Under the pieces are notes generated by a model. That model worked only from the letters and a program-made list of their open reading frames with translations. It was not told where the DNA came from and made no database searches. DNA of 64,000 bases from contig VRMN01000003.1 in the NCBI GenBank assembly GCA_008690995.1, positions 2,046,001 through 2,110,000 of the forward strand, written 5' to 3'. The position numbers and the translations under genes were made by a program. This DNA is from Porphyridium purpureum. Its lineage: Eukaryota; Rhodophyta; Bangiophyceae; Porphyridiales; Porphyridiaceae. The stretch's first letter is position 1, and each line of letters opens with the position of its first letter. Shown piece by piece: positions 51,952-61,194 of this stretch.

Positions 51952-53262
51952 CTATCGTCGCTTTCCGCTCTTGTCAATAAATGGCGCGGTATCCATCAGA
52001 ACGGACAGTCGCTTCAGATTCTGGCTCCGCATGTGATGCACATGCTTCAGCGACTGCTCTGCGTCCTTTTGCGAAATCGGCGACGCAAAGTAAGCTGGGA
52101 ATTCTGAAGCCATGAGAAACACATCTGACGTCGTTTCCCGGATCTTAAAACCAAATGCATCGCACCCGTCCTCATTGGCACTATCTGTATTTGTGAACCT
52201 TCCCAAAATTTGTCCAACCTCTTCTTGTGGTTCAAACACGACAAAGGTATCGCGATACCAGTCCGCTATCATGAAGAACAATGTCATATCCAGCGGTGCA
52301 TGGTAAGCCGTCAATCGAGACAGTAGAAAATTGACGCCTTGCCTGGACAAAATGTACGCGCTCGCCCGTGCGAACGGATTGGGCTCGATCTTCTGCAGGC
52401 CAACGCCTTGGCCCGACGAACCTGCAGCTGTGTCCCGAAGCCAAATAGCGTGCCAAGCAGTTTCACCTTTCGCGACTATTGTGCGCGTCTCCATGGTGTC
52501 TGCGGATCCCACGAGCGCGTCCGCCTTGGCCTTCGTAACGAACACGCCAGGTTCTAGCACCAACACTGCACCAGCACGGTCGTTGCGAAAAACATGCTCC
52601 CAGCTACGCAAATGCGCTTCGTACCGCGCGACGTCGGACGCGTAGACGCGACTGTCGCGTGGGTGGACATGAGTTATTGGAACGGGCGATTCCACTTTCA
52701 GGTCAATCTCGCGGTCGATGAAAACGGGAAGTATTTCCTCTTCTATCCATCCATATTGGGACACTAGCAGTTGCACACTTGCATCCACACGCTCCTTACA
52801 GAAGGGGTCACCCACTATCACGACCTGCGCGACGCGCTCCTGAGCTTGCTTGGGTTCCGTAAACAAGACGTGGTCTTTATCATCGACCACAGGCAAATAC
52901 CGGGGCAAGACCAGAGGAAACGCACCCAGTGGAAGAGACGATTCAGCGCGGCTTTCATTCTGCGTCCCTGTCAACTTGGCGTCGCCGTATGCGACAGAAT
53001 CCGGTATCCACGTTGGACTTCTTGAGGCATACTGCGGAACCGAGCTGAGAAACATCGGCAACACAAGCGACGACCTGCGGACCGAATAAAACAGGCTCGC
53101 AGGGATCAGCACCAAGAACACGAACAATGAGATCGCAAATGCAGGACGATGCACCCGCTGCTGCACCTCACTTCTCGCGCAGCTCTGCATCCGCTCAAGC
53201 CATGCGCGCCATCTCGGTGCTCCCGCGCGACCTGTGCGGGTTGCGAACACCGAATCCGCCAT
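51952..53262 (-). CDS. type II membrane protein with GT25-like glycosyltransferase domain, altered DxD
   Basis: 436 residues: a basic cytosolic start, a signal anchor at about 42-63 (FAISLFVFLVLIPASLFYSV), a stem, and a luminal domain from about 140. The domain shows the GT25/LPS-glycosyltransferase order: an N-terminal strand (VAQVVIVGDP), ARYEAHLRSWEHVFRND (SHxxxW-like helix), the position of the acidic metal motif reading VLVLEPGVFV near residue 237, and the C-terminal SAYILSRQGVNFLLSRL then DMTLFFMI. The EDD that GT25 enzymes carry is EPG here, so activity is doubtful. Golgi location is inferred from topology. Family assignment is moderate. An E2F-like TTTCCCGCC lies near 53291, upstream of its start. 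Confidence 0.6.
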   Translation of the reverse strand: MADSVFATRTGRAGAPRWRAWLERMQSCARSEVQQRVHRPAFAISLFVFLVLIPASLFYSVRRSSLVLPMFLSSVPQYASRSPTWIPDSVAYGDAKLTGTQNESRAESSLPLGAFPLVLPRYLPVVDDKDHVLFTEPKQAQERVAQVVIVGDPFCKERVDASVQLLVSQYGWIEEEILPVFIDREIDLKVESPVPITHVHPRDSRVYASDVARYEAHLRSWEHVFRNDRAGAVLVLEPGVFVTKAKADALVGSADTMETRTIVAKGETAWHAIWLRDTAAGSSGQGVGLQKIEPNPFARASAYILSRQGVNFLLSRLTAYHAPLDMTLFFMIADWYRDTFVVFEPQEEVGQILGRFTNTDSANEDGCDAFGFKIRETTSDVFLMASEFPAYFASPISQKDAEQSLKHVHHMRSQNLKRLSVLMDTAPFIDKSGKRR

Positions 53263-53413
53263 CCGCAGCCGTCTTCCTCACTGGCCCCCCCTTTCCCGCC
53301 ACTACTTTGAACCGAGCCAGAACTCTGAAAATGTTGCGTCTCCCCTGGACTTTCCACAAATACAATATTTATGATGTTTAAATTTTCTCCTCTCCCGCAG
53401 TCTGGAAATAGAG

Positions 53414-53538
53414 CCGGGAAGGTCCCGGGATCAAGCGTCAGCGACAGCTGGCTGAGAGCCCCGGCTGGGAAGGAAAGATTTTCTCCTCGGAGGAAAAGCT
53501 TTTCCCAGTGGTCTAGTGGTTAGGATGTCCCGCTTTCA
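53414..53538 (+). tRNA. permuted tRNA-Glu(UUC), breakpoint 37/38, with an extra T-loop intron 59/60
   Basis: The 3' fragment precedes the 5' fragment. 3' fragment: C38 at 53414, anticodon stem CGGGA, AGGTC, T-stem CCGGG, ATCAAG, an intron (53436-53458), then C60, CCCGG, acceptor CTGGGAA, G73 at 53472. After a 29-base spacer the 5' fragment runs 53502-53538: acceptor TTCCCAG, A box TGGTCTAGTGG, anticodon stem TCCCG, CTTTCA. All acceptor, anticodon and T-stem pairs are Watson-Crick, and the joined anticodon loop is CTTTCAC, canonical for Glu. Junction: bulge AGC, helix CTTT:ATAG (3 of 4 pairs), bulge CAA, inner stem TTCC:GGAA. The intron has its own bulge-helix-bulge (helix ATCA:TGAG, 3 of 4; bulges AGC and AGC; inner stem GTCAGC/GCTGGC). 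T8 terminator at 53555-53562. Base 54 is A, unusual. Confidence 0.85.
53436..53458 (+). other. 23-base intron in the T loop of tRNA-Glu
   Basis: Cutting AG^C at 53435/53436 and AG^C at 53458/53459, the second-base positions of two 3-base bulges, leaves a 7-base T loop ATCAAGC closed by CCGGG:CCCGG. The intron folds on itself through GTCAGC and GCTGGC with a GACA loop. It splits the internal B box, so transcription probably relies on other elements. Confidence 0.7.
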
Positions 53539-53562
53539 ATTCCTGAGACGGAAATTTTTTTT

Positions 53563-54892
53563 CTTGGACTTCGTTGTGGCTCTCCAATTTTTGCTTGACG
53601 CTGCGAAATTGTCCGACAATGCCTCGTCTGTCTCTGCCACCTTCTTCTCTCCCGACCTGCTACTCAAGTGTTTATTGAGTTGGGCGCCGCCAGAAACAGC
53701 GACCGGAGCTCTGATTCCGTACATGCCTTCGCAGCGGTAGTTTCCTTTTCAGATCATATCACGTGTATCATGACGACGTAAAATGCACACTCGCGCCCAA
53801 AAACGTTGACTCGCAAGCTGGGTTTCTCCGATGTCACAGTGGAGCGTTTCGAATACTTTACGGCACCGAGCAAATTGTCAAGGCACCCTGGCATGGAAAC
53901 GTGCTCGCTGCCTGCAAATCTGCAGCCATGCGACGCCGGCCTCCGCCGCACATGCTTAACATAGTCAATGGTTTCGGTATATCTATCCATAACTTGATGG
54001 AGAGGATCTACATCAGTGACCAGCCTTCTGCGCGTCGCGCTTTGACAGTAAGGTGAGCTGGTGCCCCCGGCCGGGTGCTGCATGCGTGCGCTTTCAGTGC
54101 AATGCATCAAAAAATCGTCCAGATCAAAATGGAATAGGAAACTGCCTTTTCCATGACGCTCTCTCAGAATGGCACAGTGCTTTTCTGTGAAGATGAGCTC
54201 AAGAGGCTGATACCGCTTCTTGTTCGTCCCGACGGCCACGCCGCCGTAGATGTGATAGCCACACGCGAGTGTCGCATGCGTCGCAACTCATGCCCTGTAC
54301 CACGGCTTACCTTCTTGCTGGATGAATTCAGCGCGGATCAAGTGCCACCTCAACCTCATGGCACACAGCCAAGTGCACAAAGGCGCGCGGATTGTAGACA
54401 CCGACTCATCCCATTCTAAGCCTAAGCTTAAGCCCCCAGGCTCGGGCCAAGGCCAAGGCCACGTAGAACATACAGGCATTGTGGAGCCACGCGTGTCCAA
54501 GCAAAAGACTCAGTTAGCCGGCCTTAGGCAGCAACGAAGCTTGTTATTGTGTGGCACACCGAGTAAACGGTCGATCATCGTGCAGCTCCTTAGACAAACA
54601 CCGCGCTGAGGTAACTTGGGGTACAAGACTTCGACGCAGGTTCTGTTGTGTTAGTGTACCTCCAGCAGCGCTCGTAGGAATCTCGCCGAAATCGGCCCGT
54701 TTCGCTAGTAGAGCGTTGGAGAGGAAAGCTGTACCTCCACCGATCACTGCACCTCAACAGGGTACAGCGAAAATCGAAACCGATAAACCGAGTTTGCGTG
54801 GCTTGTGCGCGAGCAGGTCAAGCACTCGCGGGAGCGAGACGTGCAAGCGCGCGAGGACACACAGAAGGGAGAGACGGAGAGGCAAAGGGGAG
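53563..54892. other. 1.3 kb region without a recognised gene
   Basis: Between tRNA-Glu and the chosen GCNA start. A 161-codon minus-strand frame (53754-54239) and overlapping short plus-strand frames show no domain. The GCNA frame stays open up to 54551 but has no coding look there. CCGATAAACC occurs at 54780-54789, identical to the site before BRL1. Confidence 0.4.
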
Positions 54893-56545
54893 ATGCGGCG
54901 ATGGCATGTGGAACTTTCGTGTGTTCCATCGGATGGCGACGCGCCGTATGAGTGTGATATGAGATGTGCTGCGGGCGGCTCGTTTCAGGGACTGGCAGCG
55001 CCGTCCGCATGGGTTCGGAGTTTGGGTCCCGCCCGACGTGCGCGAAGCGCCGTGTCCAAGTCGATGCTGCGCGTGCCGGTTTGTTTTGTTGCGCAGCCGC
55101 CGGGTCGGGGAATCGATAGGGTGGCGTATGGGGGTTCAAGGAGGGGTGCATATCAGGCATGCGGCGTGCAAAAGCGCGGGCTGTGGATGACGGGTGAATT
55201 CGGTCTCACCGGCTCCGATTGGGCCGATGCCGCCATGGTGGCTGATACGGCAATGACTGCGTTGAGCTTTTCGGCCGCGGCAATGGCGTCGACGGTTTCG
55301 GGGTCTTCCGCGCAATCAGATAAATCCGCGGCGCGCCGTCAGCCGGGGAGACTCAGTGACAACTCAAGTTTAGAGACGAGTACAAAGAGCGTCAGCCGCG
55401 TGCGTCGAAGAAACCCTGCGTCTGGAACGAGCAATGAATGTAGGCAAAAGCAGAGACATGCCGTCTCTTCTCCTGCGGGGGGCTCAGTGTCCGGCTCTGG
55501 GCCTCGAAAGGTGAAATCGCGGTCCAAAAGTCCGCTCTCCGGTATGGAGTCACGACAAAGTGACCCTGTAAATGCAAAAGCAAAGTCAAAAGTGAAACAA
55601 AACAAAGGAAGAGCAAAACAGAGGATCAGAACAAAGGCCCAAGTGGCACTCTCTCGAGCAGAGCGAGGGCTGCTTATGCGCTCGTTTACCGCGAGTGCGC
55701 CAGAGGACCATATTTTTTCCTCCGGTGCCTTGTTGGCAAGACGAGACGGCAGTGGCAGCAGCGTGACAAGAAACCACACAGCAAGCACCGAAGAGACATC
55801 CGCTTTGACGGATGCAGATGAAACGTACAAGCAAGACCTCGAAATCAAGCGCCCAACATTACTACCGCTTGCCTCGTCGCTCGGTACTTTTCTCGGCGAT
55901 TCGAAAACCGTGCCCGTGTTCAAGCCTTCTCTAGAGACTGGGAGTCACACCGAGATGTTCACAAGTGCCGCTTTAGAGTTTGCGGGTGATGTATTGCCTC
56001 AGGCGGAACACTTTGGCGGGCCTAACCGGACCCATCTGAGCCAACTCGCGCGCAACATTTTTGTGTTTTACGACGAGTATGTGTTCCAGAACCAGCTGCG
56101 CGACCATACGTACATCAATTGGAACCGGCGGCTGCGAAGTACAGCGGGGCTCACGCGGTTCCTGGAGGACAAGCGCGGCGGCAGCTCGCTGCGCTTCTCG
56201 GTGATTGAGCTCAGTAGCAAGGTGTTGACATCATCAGAGCGGCTGTACGCAACGCTGGTGCACGAACTCTGCCATGCGGCGCAGTGGGTGGTGGACGCCG
56301 AATACCGCCCGCCCCATGGCGCTGCTTTCATGCGCTGGGTGCGCCGGTGTGAGAAAATCGACCCGGCGCTCTCGATCACCACATGTCACAACTTTGAAAT
56401 CCAGTACCGCTTCTGGTGGGCGTGCAGCCAGTGCGGCGAGGCATACGGAAGGCACTCCAATTCCATTGACGTGCGAAGTGTCGCATGTGCGCGCTGCAGC
56501 GGCAAGCTGCGCCGCACAATCCCTAATCAGGTTCGAGACCACTAG
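54893..56545 (+). CDS. GCNA: GCNA/ACRC-type SprT-like metalloprotease
   Basis: Nuclear protease family that clears DNA-protein crosslinks and protects replicating genomes. Seen: a long disordered, Ser/Lys/Asp-rich N-terminal region (about residues 1-350) and a C-terminal SprT-like domain: FYDEYVFQNQL, then the zinc motif HELCHAAQWVV (HExxH near residue 457), third ligand region HGAAFMRWVRRC, CHNFEIQYRFWWACSQC, YGRHSNSIDVRSVAC and a four-Cys zinc ribbon ending CARCSGKLR. The GRHSxSID block is the GCNA signature that separates it from Spartan. About 550 residues with ATG 54893 (MRRWHVELSC); the frame remains open to 54551, so the start is uncertain. Confidence 0.88.
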   Translation: MRRWHVELSCVPSDGDAPYECDMRCAAGGSFQGLAAPSAWVRSLGPARRARSAVSKSMLRVPVCFVAQPPGRGIDRVAYGGSRRGAYQACGVQKRGLWMTGEFGLTGSDWADAAMVADTAMTALSFSAAAMASTVSGSSAQSDKSAARRQPGRLSDNSSLETSTKSVSRVRRRNPASGTSNECRQKQRHAVSSPAGGSVSGSGPRKVKSRSKSPLSGMESRQSDPVNAKAKSKVKQNKGRAKQRIRTKAQVALSRAERGLLMRSFTASAPEDHIFSSGALLARRDGSGSSVTRNHTASTEETSALTDADETYKQDLEIKRPTLLPLASSLGTFLGDSKTVPVFKPSLETGSHTEMFTSAALEFAGDVLPQAEHFGGPNRTHLSQLARNIFVFYDEYVFQNQLRDHTYINWNRRLRSTAGLTRFLEDKRGGSSLRFSVIELSSKVLTSSERLYATLVHELCHAAQWVVDAEYRPPHGAAFMRWVRRCEKIDPALSITTCHNFEIQYRFWWACSQCGEAYGRHSNSIDVRSVACARCSGKLRRTIPNQVRDH

Positions 56546-56681
56546 ACCCTCCCACACATAGGCATTTGGGTTGACAAAAAAATGAAACGAAGGGTCGATT
56601 CCCTCTCGAACCAGACCCGAACGAGTATTTCTCACTCCTTTCACGAGCTCAATCGATCTGGTCGAAGCGCGTTGGCAAAAG

Positions 56682-59063
56682 TTGAGCAAGTCTATAGGGA
56701 TATTGACCAATTTGGCTGCGTGCTTATCGCAGCGGGTGATGGATTTGTTTTTGCTCTTTGCGTTTGTCCCACCCGGAGTTCCGCCGCCCGGTGCTCGAAA
56801 GGCGCAGAGTATTTCGGGAAGAACGGGGGTTTTGCGCGGAGGACGAGACCGCTCCCATCCATCTGCGGCGGTGCTGCGCCGTGCGACTGGGTTCCAACCG
56901 TCCTCGCCACAGAAAGGTCAGGGCAATGGGCGAGTACCGAATCAGCCCAATCCAGGCGACTCGGCGACAGCGCCCTCGGCTTCCTCTTCCGCACAGTCAC
57001 CGCCTGCTGGGCAGAACGCCGAGGGAGCCAGACGGGCCGCGAAGAAGAAATCGGAGCGTGGCCCAAAGAAGAAGAAAAACGCAGGCTCGCGCTCTTCTCC
57101 AGCGACGAAAGTCCAGCAGAAGGATCAGGACTTGTCGGCCATGCTCCAGGAAGATTTTGGTGTGCGCGTCCCGCATCGGCAAGACGGTGTCGAGTCTGAC
57201 CAAGTGCAAGAGCGAAGCATGTTTGGGCAACGCCTCGCGCGTTCACAGCAAATGCAGCAGGTGCAGCAAGCCCAGCCTGGGAGGAACATCGAGAATGCCG
57301 GCGAGGAAAAGGGAGAAGAATGGCTACCGGTTCCGGCACCGAGTTCGAGCTCGACATCGTCGGCTTCGCCTCCACCGTCTGCGTCACCAGGCATGCTGAC
57401 TCCGGGAGGCACGGGTGCACCGAGCATGCGAGCAGGAGATGCCGACGAGCAGCAGTTTGAGCGCGATCTTGGGCTGGCAGGACAGTATTCGAATCGATCA
57501 TCATTGCCGATGTCGACACAAGTGCCGCCTTATAACCTGCCGGATCCAGTTGTTGGCTCTGTTCCTGCGCCCGCTGGGTCGGCGGCCAGCCCGATGCCGG
57601 AAGTGGTTGACGTTAATGTGGTACCTGTTGGCTCGAACTATGCGATGGAGAGCAAGACTTTCGATGATATGCTGGACGAGCTGGCGATTCGCGCAGAGGC
57701 AACATCTGGCCGCTTGTTCCGCACGTCGGACCCACTGGTGTCGCAGGCGCTCGAGGAAGTATGGCATGATCGCGTGATGCACCAGAGGGATATTAAGGAC
57801 GGCATTCCCCAGTACGACGTTACTGGATCGCCCTTCCTGGACAGCTACACCATGGCATGCTCAGGATCGCTCTTCTTGGCGCAGTCTCGGCTTTACCGCG
57901 GCGTTGGCGTGATCATCACTCATAACTTTGGCGATTTTACCGTGCCGCTGCCGTCGCTGGATGAACTTGGCGACGGTGAGGAATTCGAGAGTCCTCAGAG
58001 CACGAGCGTGCGGCACTCGCTTGAGCAGTGGAGCCGGTGGAAGGCACATGCAGTTTATCTTGTGACGGGCCTTCCTTGCATCGCCGAAAGCACTGACTTT
58101 TGCGTCCCAGCGCAGCCGCAAATGCGGAATGATCGCGGCTTTTACGCACGCGTGTGGAACTCGGACATTGTTGAAAAGGCAGTGCAGCGATTCGGACCCG
58201 TGTCGCCACCAGAGCGTCGTGCGCGCTTCGAGAGCGTGGCCGTGTACTATGATGGCGAGACTGAGGTGGTGGGCAAAGGCGTCGTGGAGTGCGAGCTCGA
58301 GTTTATGAATCCGTCGCGGGCCATCATCGCCATGGCGTCTGCGTTAGACAACGTGTACAAGGTGTTGTACAAGCGGTTCTCGTTTGACCTGGCGTATTTT
58401 GATACGATCAGCCGCGATAACGAGATGCGTGATCTCCAGCAAACAACGATGACGGGCGCGACGTTTTTGAGGCAGCGCATCATGAACGAGGCCAAAGTGC
58501 TGCGCGACGGCATCCTCAAGGTGAGCAGCTTTTTGAACCACAAGGTGGACACGCGCCTGATGGACCTGTGCGGGCAGGAGCTCGCAGCGCGACTGCAGTC
58601 CACGCGCCCGAACAAGGTGCTGACTGTTGAGGCGACCGGACTGATTCCGGGCCTCACTGTTGCGCGCGTTCTGAACGTGCCCCTGGTGTTTGCGCGGAAG
58701 AGCCGGCCGATCTCGATCTCGGACTCGTACCAGACGACGTACCGCAGCGCGACCAAGGGTACCACGAGCGAGCTTGTGGTGAGCGAGGAGTACCTCGGTC
58801 CCAGCGACCGAGTCATCATTATCGACGACTTCCTTGCCGGCGGCAGCACGGTGGAGGCGTTGTTCAAGCTGGCCCGCATGGCGTCTGCGCGGGTGGTGGG
58901 CGTCGGCGTTCTCATTGAGAAAGTGTCCGACAGCGGCCGCACTGCTCTGAGCGGGTACGATGTGCCGATCATCAGCCTCGCGAAAGTGTCCAAGATAGAA
59001 GAAGGCCACGTCGAGGTGCTTGACGAGCCGCCATTCAACCGCATCGAACGCGTTGACGAGTAG
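56682..59063 (+). CDS. fusion protein: NTP-pyrophosphatase-like domain plus bacterial-type xanthine phosphoribosyltransferase
   Basis: 793 residues (774 from Met20, MDLFLLFAFVPPG). The N-terminal ~330 residues are a hydrophobic start then disordered Pro/Ser/Gln-rich sequence, possibly a plastid presequence. Residues ~340-590 hold a domain with YLVTGLPCIAESTDFCVP, GFYARVWNSD and RARFESVAVYYDG followed by VGKGVVECEL, recalling Ham1/ITPA house-cleaning pyrophosphatases, though the key acidic residues are not clear. Residues ~596-793 are a clean Xpt-type PRTase: RIMNEAKVLRDGILKVSSFL, NHKVDTRLMDLCGQELA, VLTVEATGLIPG, FARKSRPISISDSY and the PRPP loop VIIIDDFLAGGST. The close match to bacterial Xpt suggests gene transfer. 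Likely role: purine salvage coupled to removal of deaminated purine nucleotides (inference). Confidence 0.8.
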   Translation: MSKSIGILTNLAACLSQRVMDLFLLFAFVPPGVPPPGARKAQSISGRTGVLRGGRDRSHPSAAVLRRATGFQPSSPQKGQGNGRVPNQPNPGDSATAPSASSSAQSPPAGQNAEGARRAAKKKSERGPKKKKNAGSRSSPATKVQQKDQDLSAMLQEDFGVRVPHRQDGVESDQVQERSMFGQRLARSQQMQQVQQAQPGRNIENAGEEKGEEWLPVPAPSSSSTSSASPPPSASPGMLTPGGTGAPSMRAGDADEQQFERDLGLAGQYSNRSSLPMSTQVPPYNLPDPVVGSVPAPAGSAASPMPEVVDVNVVPVGSNYAMESKTFDDMLDELAIRAEATSGRLFRTSDPLVSQALEEVWHDRVMHQRDIKDGIPQYDVTGSPFLDSYTMACSGSLFLAQSRLYRGVGVIITHNFGDFTVPLPSLDELGDGEEFESPQSTSVRHSLEQWSRWKAHAVYLVTGLPCIAESTDFCVPAQPQMRNDRGFYARVWNSDIVEKAVQRFGPVSPPERRARFESVAVYYDGETEVVGKGVVECELEFMNPSRAIIAMASALDNVYKVLYKRFSFDLAYFDTISRDNEMRDLQQTTMTGATFLRQRIMNEAKVLRDGILKVSSFLNHKVDTRLMDLCGQELAARLQSTRPNKVLTVEATGLIPGLTVARVLNVPLVFARKSRPISISDSYQTTYRSATKGTTSELVVSEEYLGPSDRVIIIDDFLAGGSTVEALFKLARMASARVVGVGVLIEKVSDSGRTALSGYDVPIISLAKVSKIEEGHVEVLDEPPFNRIERVDE

Positions 59064-59295
59064 CTGAGTCACTAAATTTCACTTTGGGCGTGCGGTACAC
59101 GCTCTCCCTAATGAAACCGCCTCGCTTTTCTATGACGCTGCGCTAATCGGCTTGCGGTCATGCGGCAAAAACCAAAAAAAGAAGAGGTGGTTTGGTGTGC
59201 GCGCGGACAGTAACGTGTATGTGTGTGTGTGCGACGAGCTGACATGCGGCGGTGAGAGTGCGCGTGGGGTCGGAGCCGTCGTCGTCGTATATCGC

Positions 59296-61044
59296 ATGGC
59301 GTTTCTGAACGCGTGGAGCAGCGGGACTCGCGCAAATGGCGTGTCCTTGATAGACCTCGCTAACGGCGATCGTGGCTTGAAGCGCAGCAGCCACAAGAGC
59401 CGGCCCGCGCGGATCGGCAGGATGGCGTGCTCTGCGCATCGTGGCACGCGGAATCGGTATCGGTATGCCGCTCCGGATTTTGCCACCATCGTAGCCGACG
59501 CCCACCTCGGGAGGCATCGGCGGCAGCACTCAATTGCCATGTCCATGCGGGGTACTCGGTGCGGGGCTGCGAGTGCGGATGACGTGGACGATGCCGGGAA
59601 TGAGCTCACCGACACAGACTTGGAGAATGAGGACATAGGCAGCGGTGCCTCGCGAAAAGGAGTTGTGCCAGCAGAGGCGCAGCGCGCAAATGTTCAGAAT
59701 GGTACAGGTGGAACTGCGAGTCCCCAGCAAGTCGCAGAGCGTAAGAATAGCACGACTCGCTCGTCTATGGCGCTGTCACGGAGTATAACGTCACGCAAGT
59801 CGTCCTGGAGCACCGTGGTGAATGATGATTCTGACGAAGATGCAGAGCACGGCTCAGATGTGTCGCAGATGGCAGATCCGATGCGCGCGCGCAAGATCAT
59901 GGAAGACGCGTCGGAGCGTGCCACACGCCGCAAAAAGCTCCTATCTACACAATCAGTTCCCCTGCAGGGCAGGGCCAGGCCTGCTGACCTTCTTCCCGCT
60001 GGTCCGCGAGTCACCACAGGGCAATCGCAGGACGTTGTATCGAGCGAGCCTGTAAGGACTTATCGTGTTGCGTCTTACTGCACGGCGCAAGAGTTTCGTA
60101 TGCGCTCGCTTGCTCGCGTGCTTGCTCGTCGCCGCGGGCTTGTGGTTGAGGCCTTTGATGGCGTGCTGCACGCCGTCGAGCGCGACTCGGAGCTGGACGT
60201 TTTCTTTTTCCCGTACGGCGCCGTGGTGATCTGGAGTATGGCAGATGAGTCGGAAGACCAAGCCGTGCTAGACTCGCTGAAGCCCTTTGAACGCAACCCG
60301 CTGGAGGAGGCCGAAAGTGATACGTTTGGCTTTCAGCACGGAAGTCCTGGCGGGGGTGTGCCGCGGATGCGCGAAGACGTCATCGTGCTGGATTACGACT
60401 CAGGGGCGGATCCAGGCAACGAAGAGGCTCGGCAGAATGAGATTCTGGAGCGGCTTGCGGTTTCACATGCGCTCGCCCAGTCTGTGAGGCTAACAACGAT
60501 TGAAGACTCTGTTCAACGGACCATTGCCTCGACGCGGGAACTTCCCGAAGAAATGGCTCGGAACGGTGCGATCAGCAAGTCTCACAAGGACATTTCGCGC
60601 TTCATGGGCCGGCTCATCACGGACCGACACAACGTGTTTCTTTATGCGGATGTGTTGGACACGCCGGATTTCTTTTGGGAGAATGAGCGCTTCGAGCCCA
60701 TTTATCGTGTGGCGGAGCGCTACCTCGAGCTCAGGCAGCGCGCAGAAGTGCTCAATCGGCGCGTGGAAGTGGTTCGAGACCTGTTCGAGCTGCTGTCACA
60801 GGAGCTGCAGTACAAGCACGGCACCGACCTCGAAATGATTGTGATTGGGCTGATTGCGTTTGAGATTCTCATCACTCTTGTGAAGGACGGTCTGGAGGTA
60901 CTGTCGGTGCGACGCGCTGGCGGTCGTATCGATGTGCTTTCTGCCATCGGTCTCGTCTTTGTGGTCACCGCCGTCAGCTTTCTTGTTGCCGCGCTCCTCA
61001 TCTTCATTTGGAAGAAGCTCATTGGCCGTGTGACAAGAGTTTAA
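59296..61044 (+). CDS. RMD1/Sif2/DUF155 family membrane protein
   Basis: About 582 residues from MAFLNAWSSG; the frame opens at 59152. The first ~250 residues are basic, Ser/Asp-rich and possibly organelle-targeting. The DUF155 domain occupies about 250-520: VASYCTAQEFRMRSLARVL, LDVFFFPYGAVVIWSM, the IVLDYDSG segment, ERLAVSHALAQSVRLTTIED, MGRLITDRHNVFLYADVLDTPDFFWE and PIYRVAERYLELRQRAEVLNRR cut into the usual order, then two C-terminal membrane helices (EMIVIGLIAFEILITLV and GLVFVVTAVSFLVAALLIF). Human RMND1 supports mitochondrial translation; yeast Rmd1 is needed for meiotic division. Location here is unknown. Confidence 0.9.
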   Translation: MAFLNAWSSGTRANGVSLIDLANGDRGLKRSSHKSRPARIGRMACSAHRGTRNRYRYAAPDFATIVADAHLGRHRRQHSIAMSMRGTRCGAASADDVDDAGNELTDTDLENEDIGSGASRKGVVPAEAQRANVQNGTGGTASPQQVAERKNSTTRSSMALSRSITSRKSSWSTVVNDDSDEDAEHGSDVSQMADPMRARKIMEDASERATRRKKLLSTQSVPLQGRARPADLLPAGPRVTTGQSQDVVSSEPVRTYRVASYCTAQEFRMRSLARVLARRRGLVVEAFDGVLHAVERDSELDVFFFPYGAVVIWSMADESEDQAVLDSLKPFERNPLEEAESDTFGFQHGSPGGGVPRMREDVIVLDYDSGADPGNEEARQNEILERLAVSHALAQSVRLTTIEDSVQRTIASTRELPEEMARNGAISKSHKDISRFMGRLITDRHNVFLYADVLDTPDFFWENERFEPIYRVAERYLELRQRAEVLNRRVEVVRDLFELLSQELQYKHGTDLEMIVIGLIAFEILITLVKDGLEVLSVRRAGGRIDVLSAIGLVFVVTAVSFLVAALLIFIWKKLIGRVTRV

Positions 61045-61194
61045 GTGCGAAAAAACAAAAAACAAAAAAAGCGTTAAAAATTAAGGTATAGTGGGTACAT
61101 CCGACTGAATTGACTGTACACCCATCACAGGATTGGGGTGCGCGTGTGTGGCGCGCGGGCGAGATGCTGCCGTGCGATTGCGACGTCGAGCGTG

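Noticed and set aside
53754-54239. 161-codon minus-strand frame between tRNA-Glu and GCNA
   Set aside because: No domain, overlapped by similar frames on the other strand; left as unannotated region.
56526-56560. GGTTCGAGACC B-box match at the end of the GCNA gene
   Set aside because: Codes the last residues of GCNA; flanks do not fold into a tRNA.
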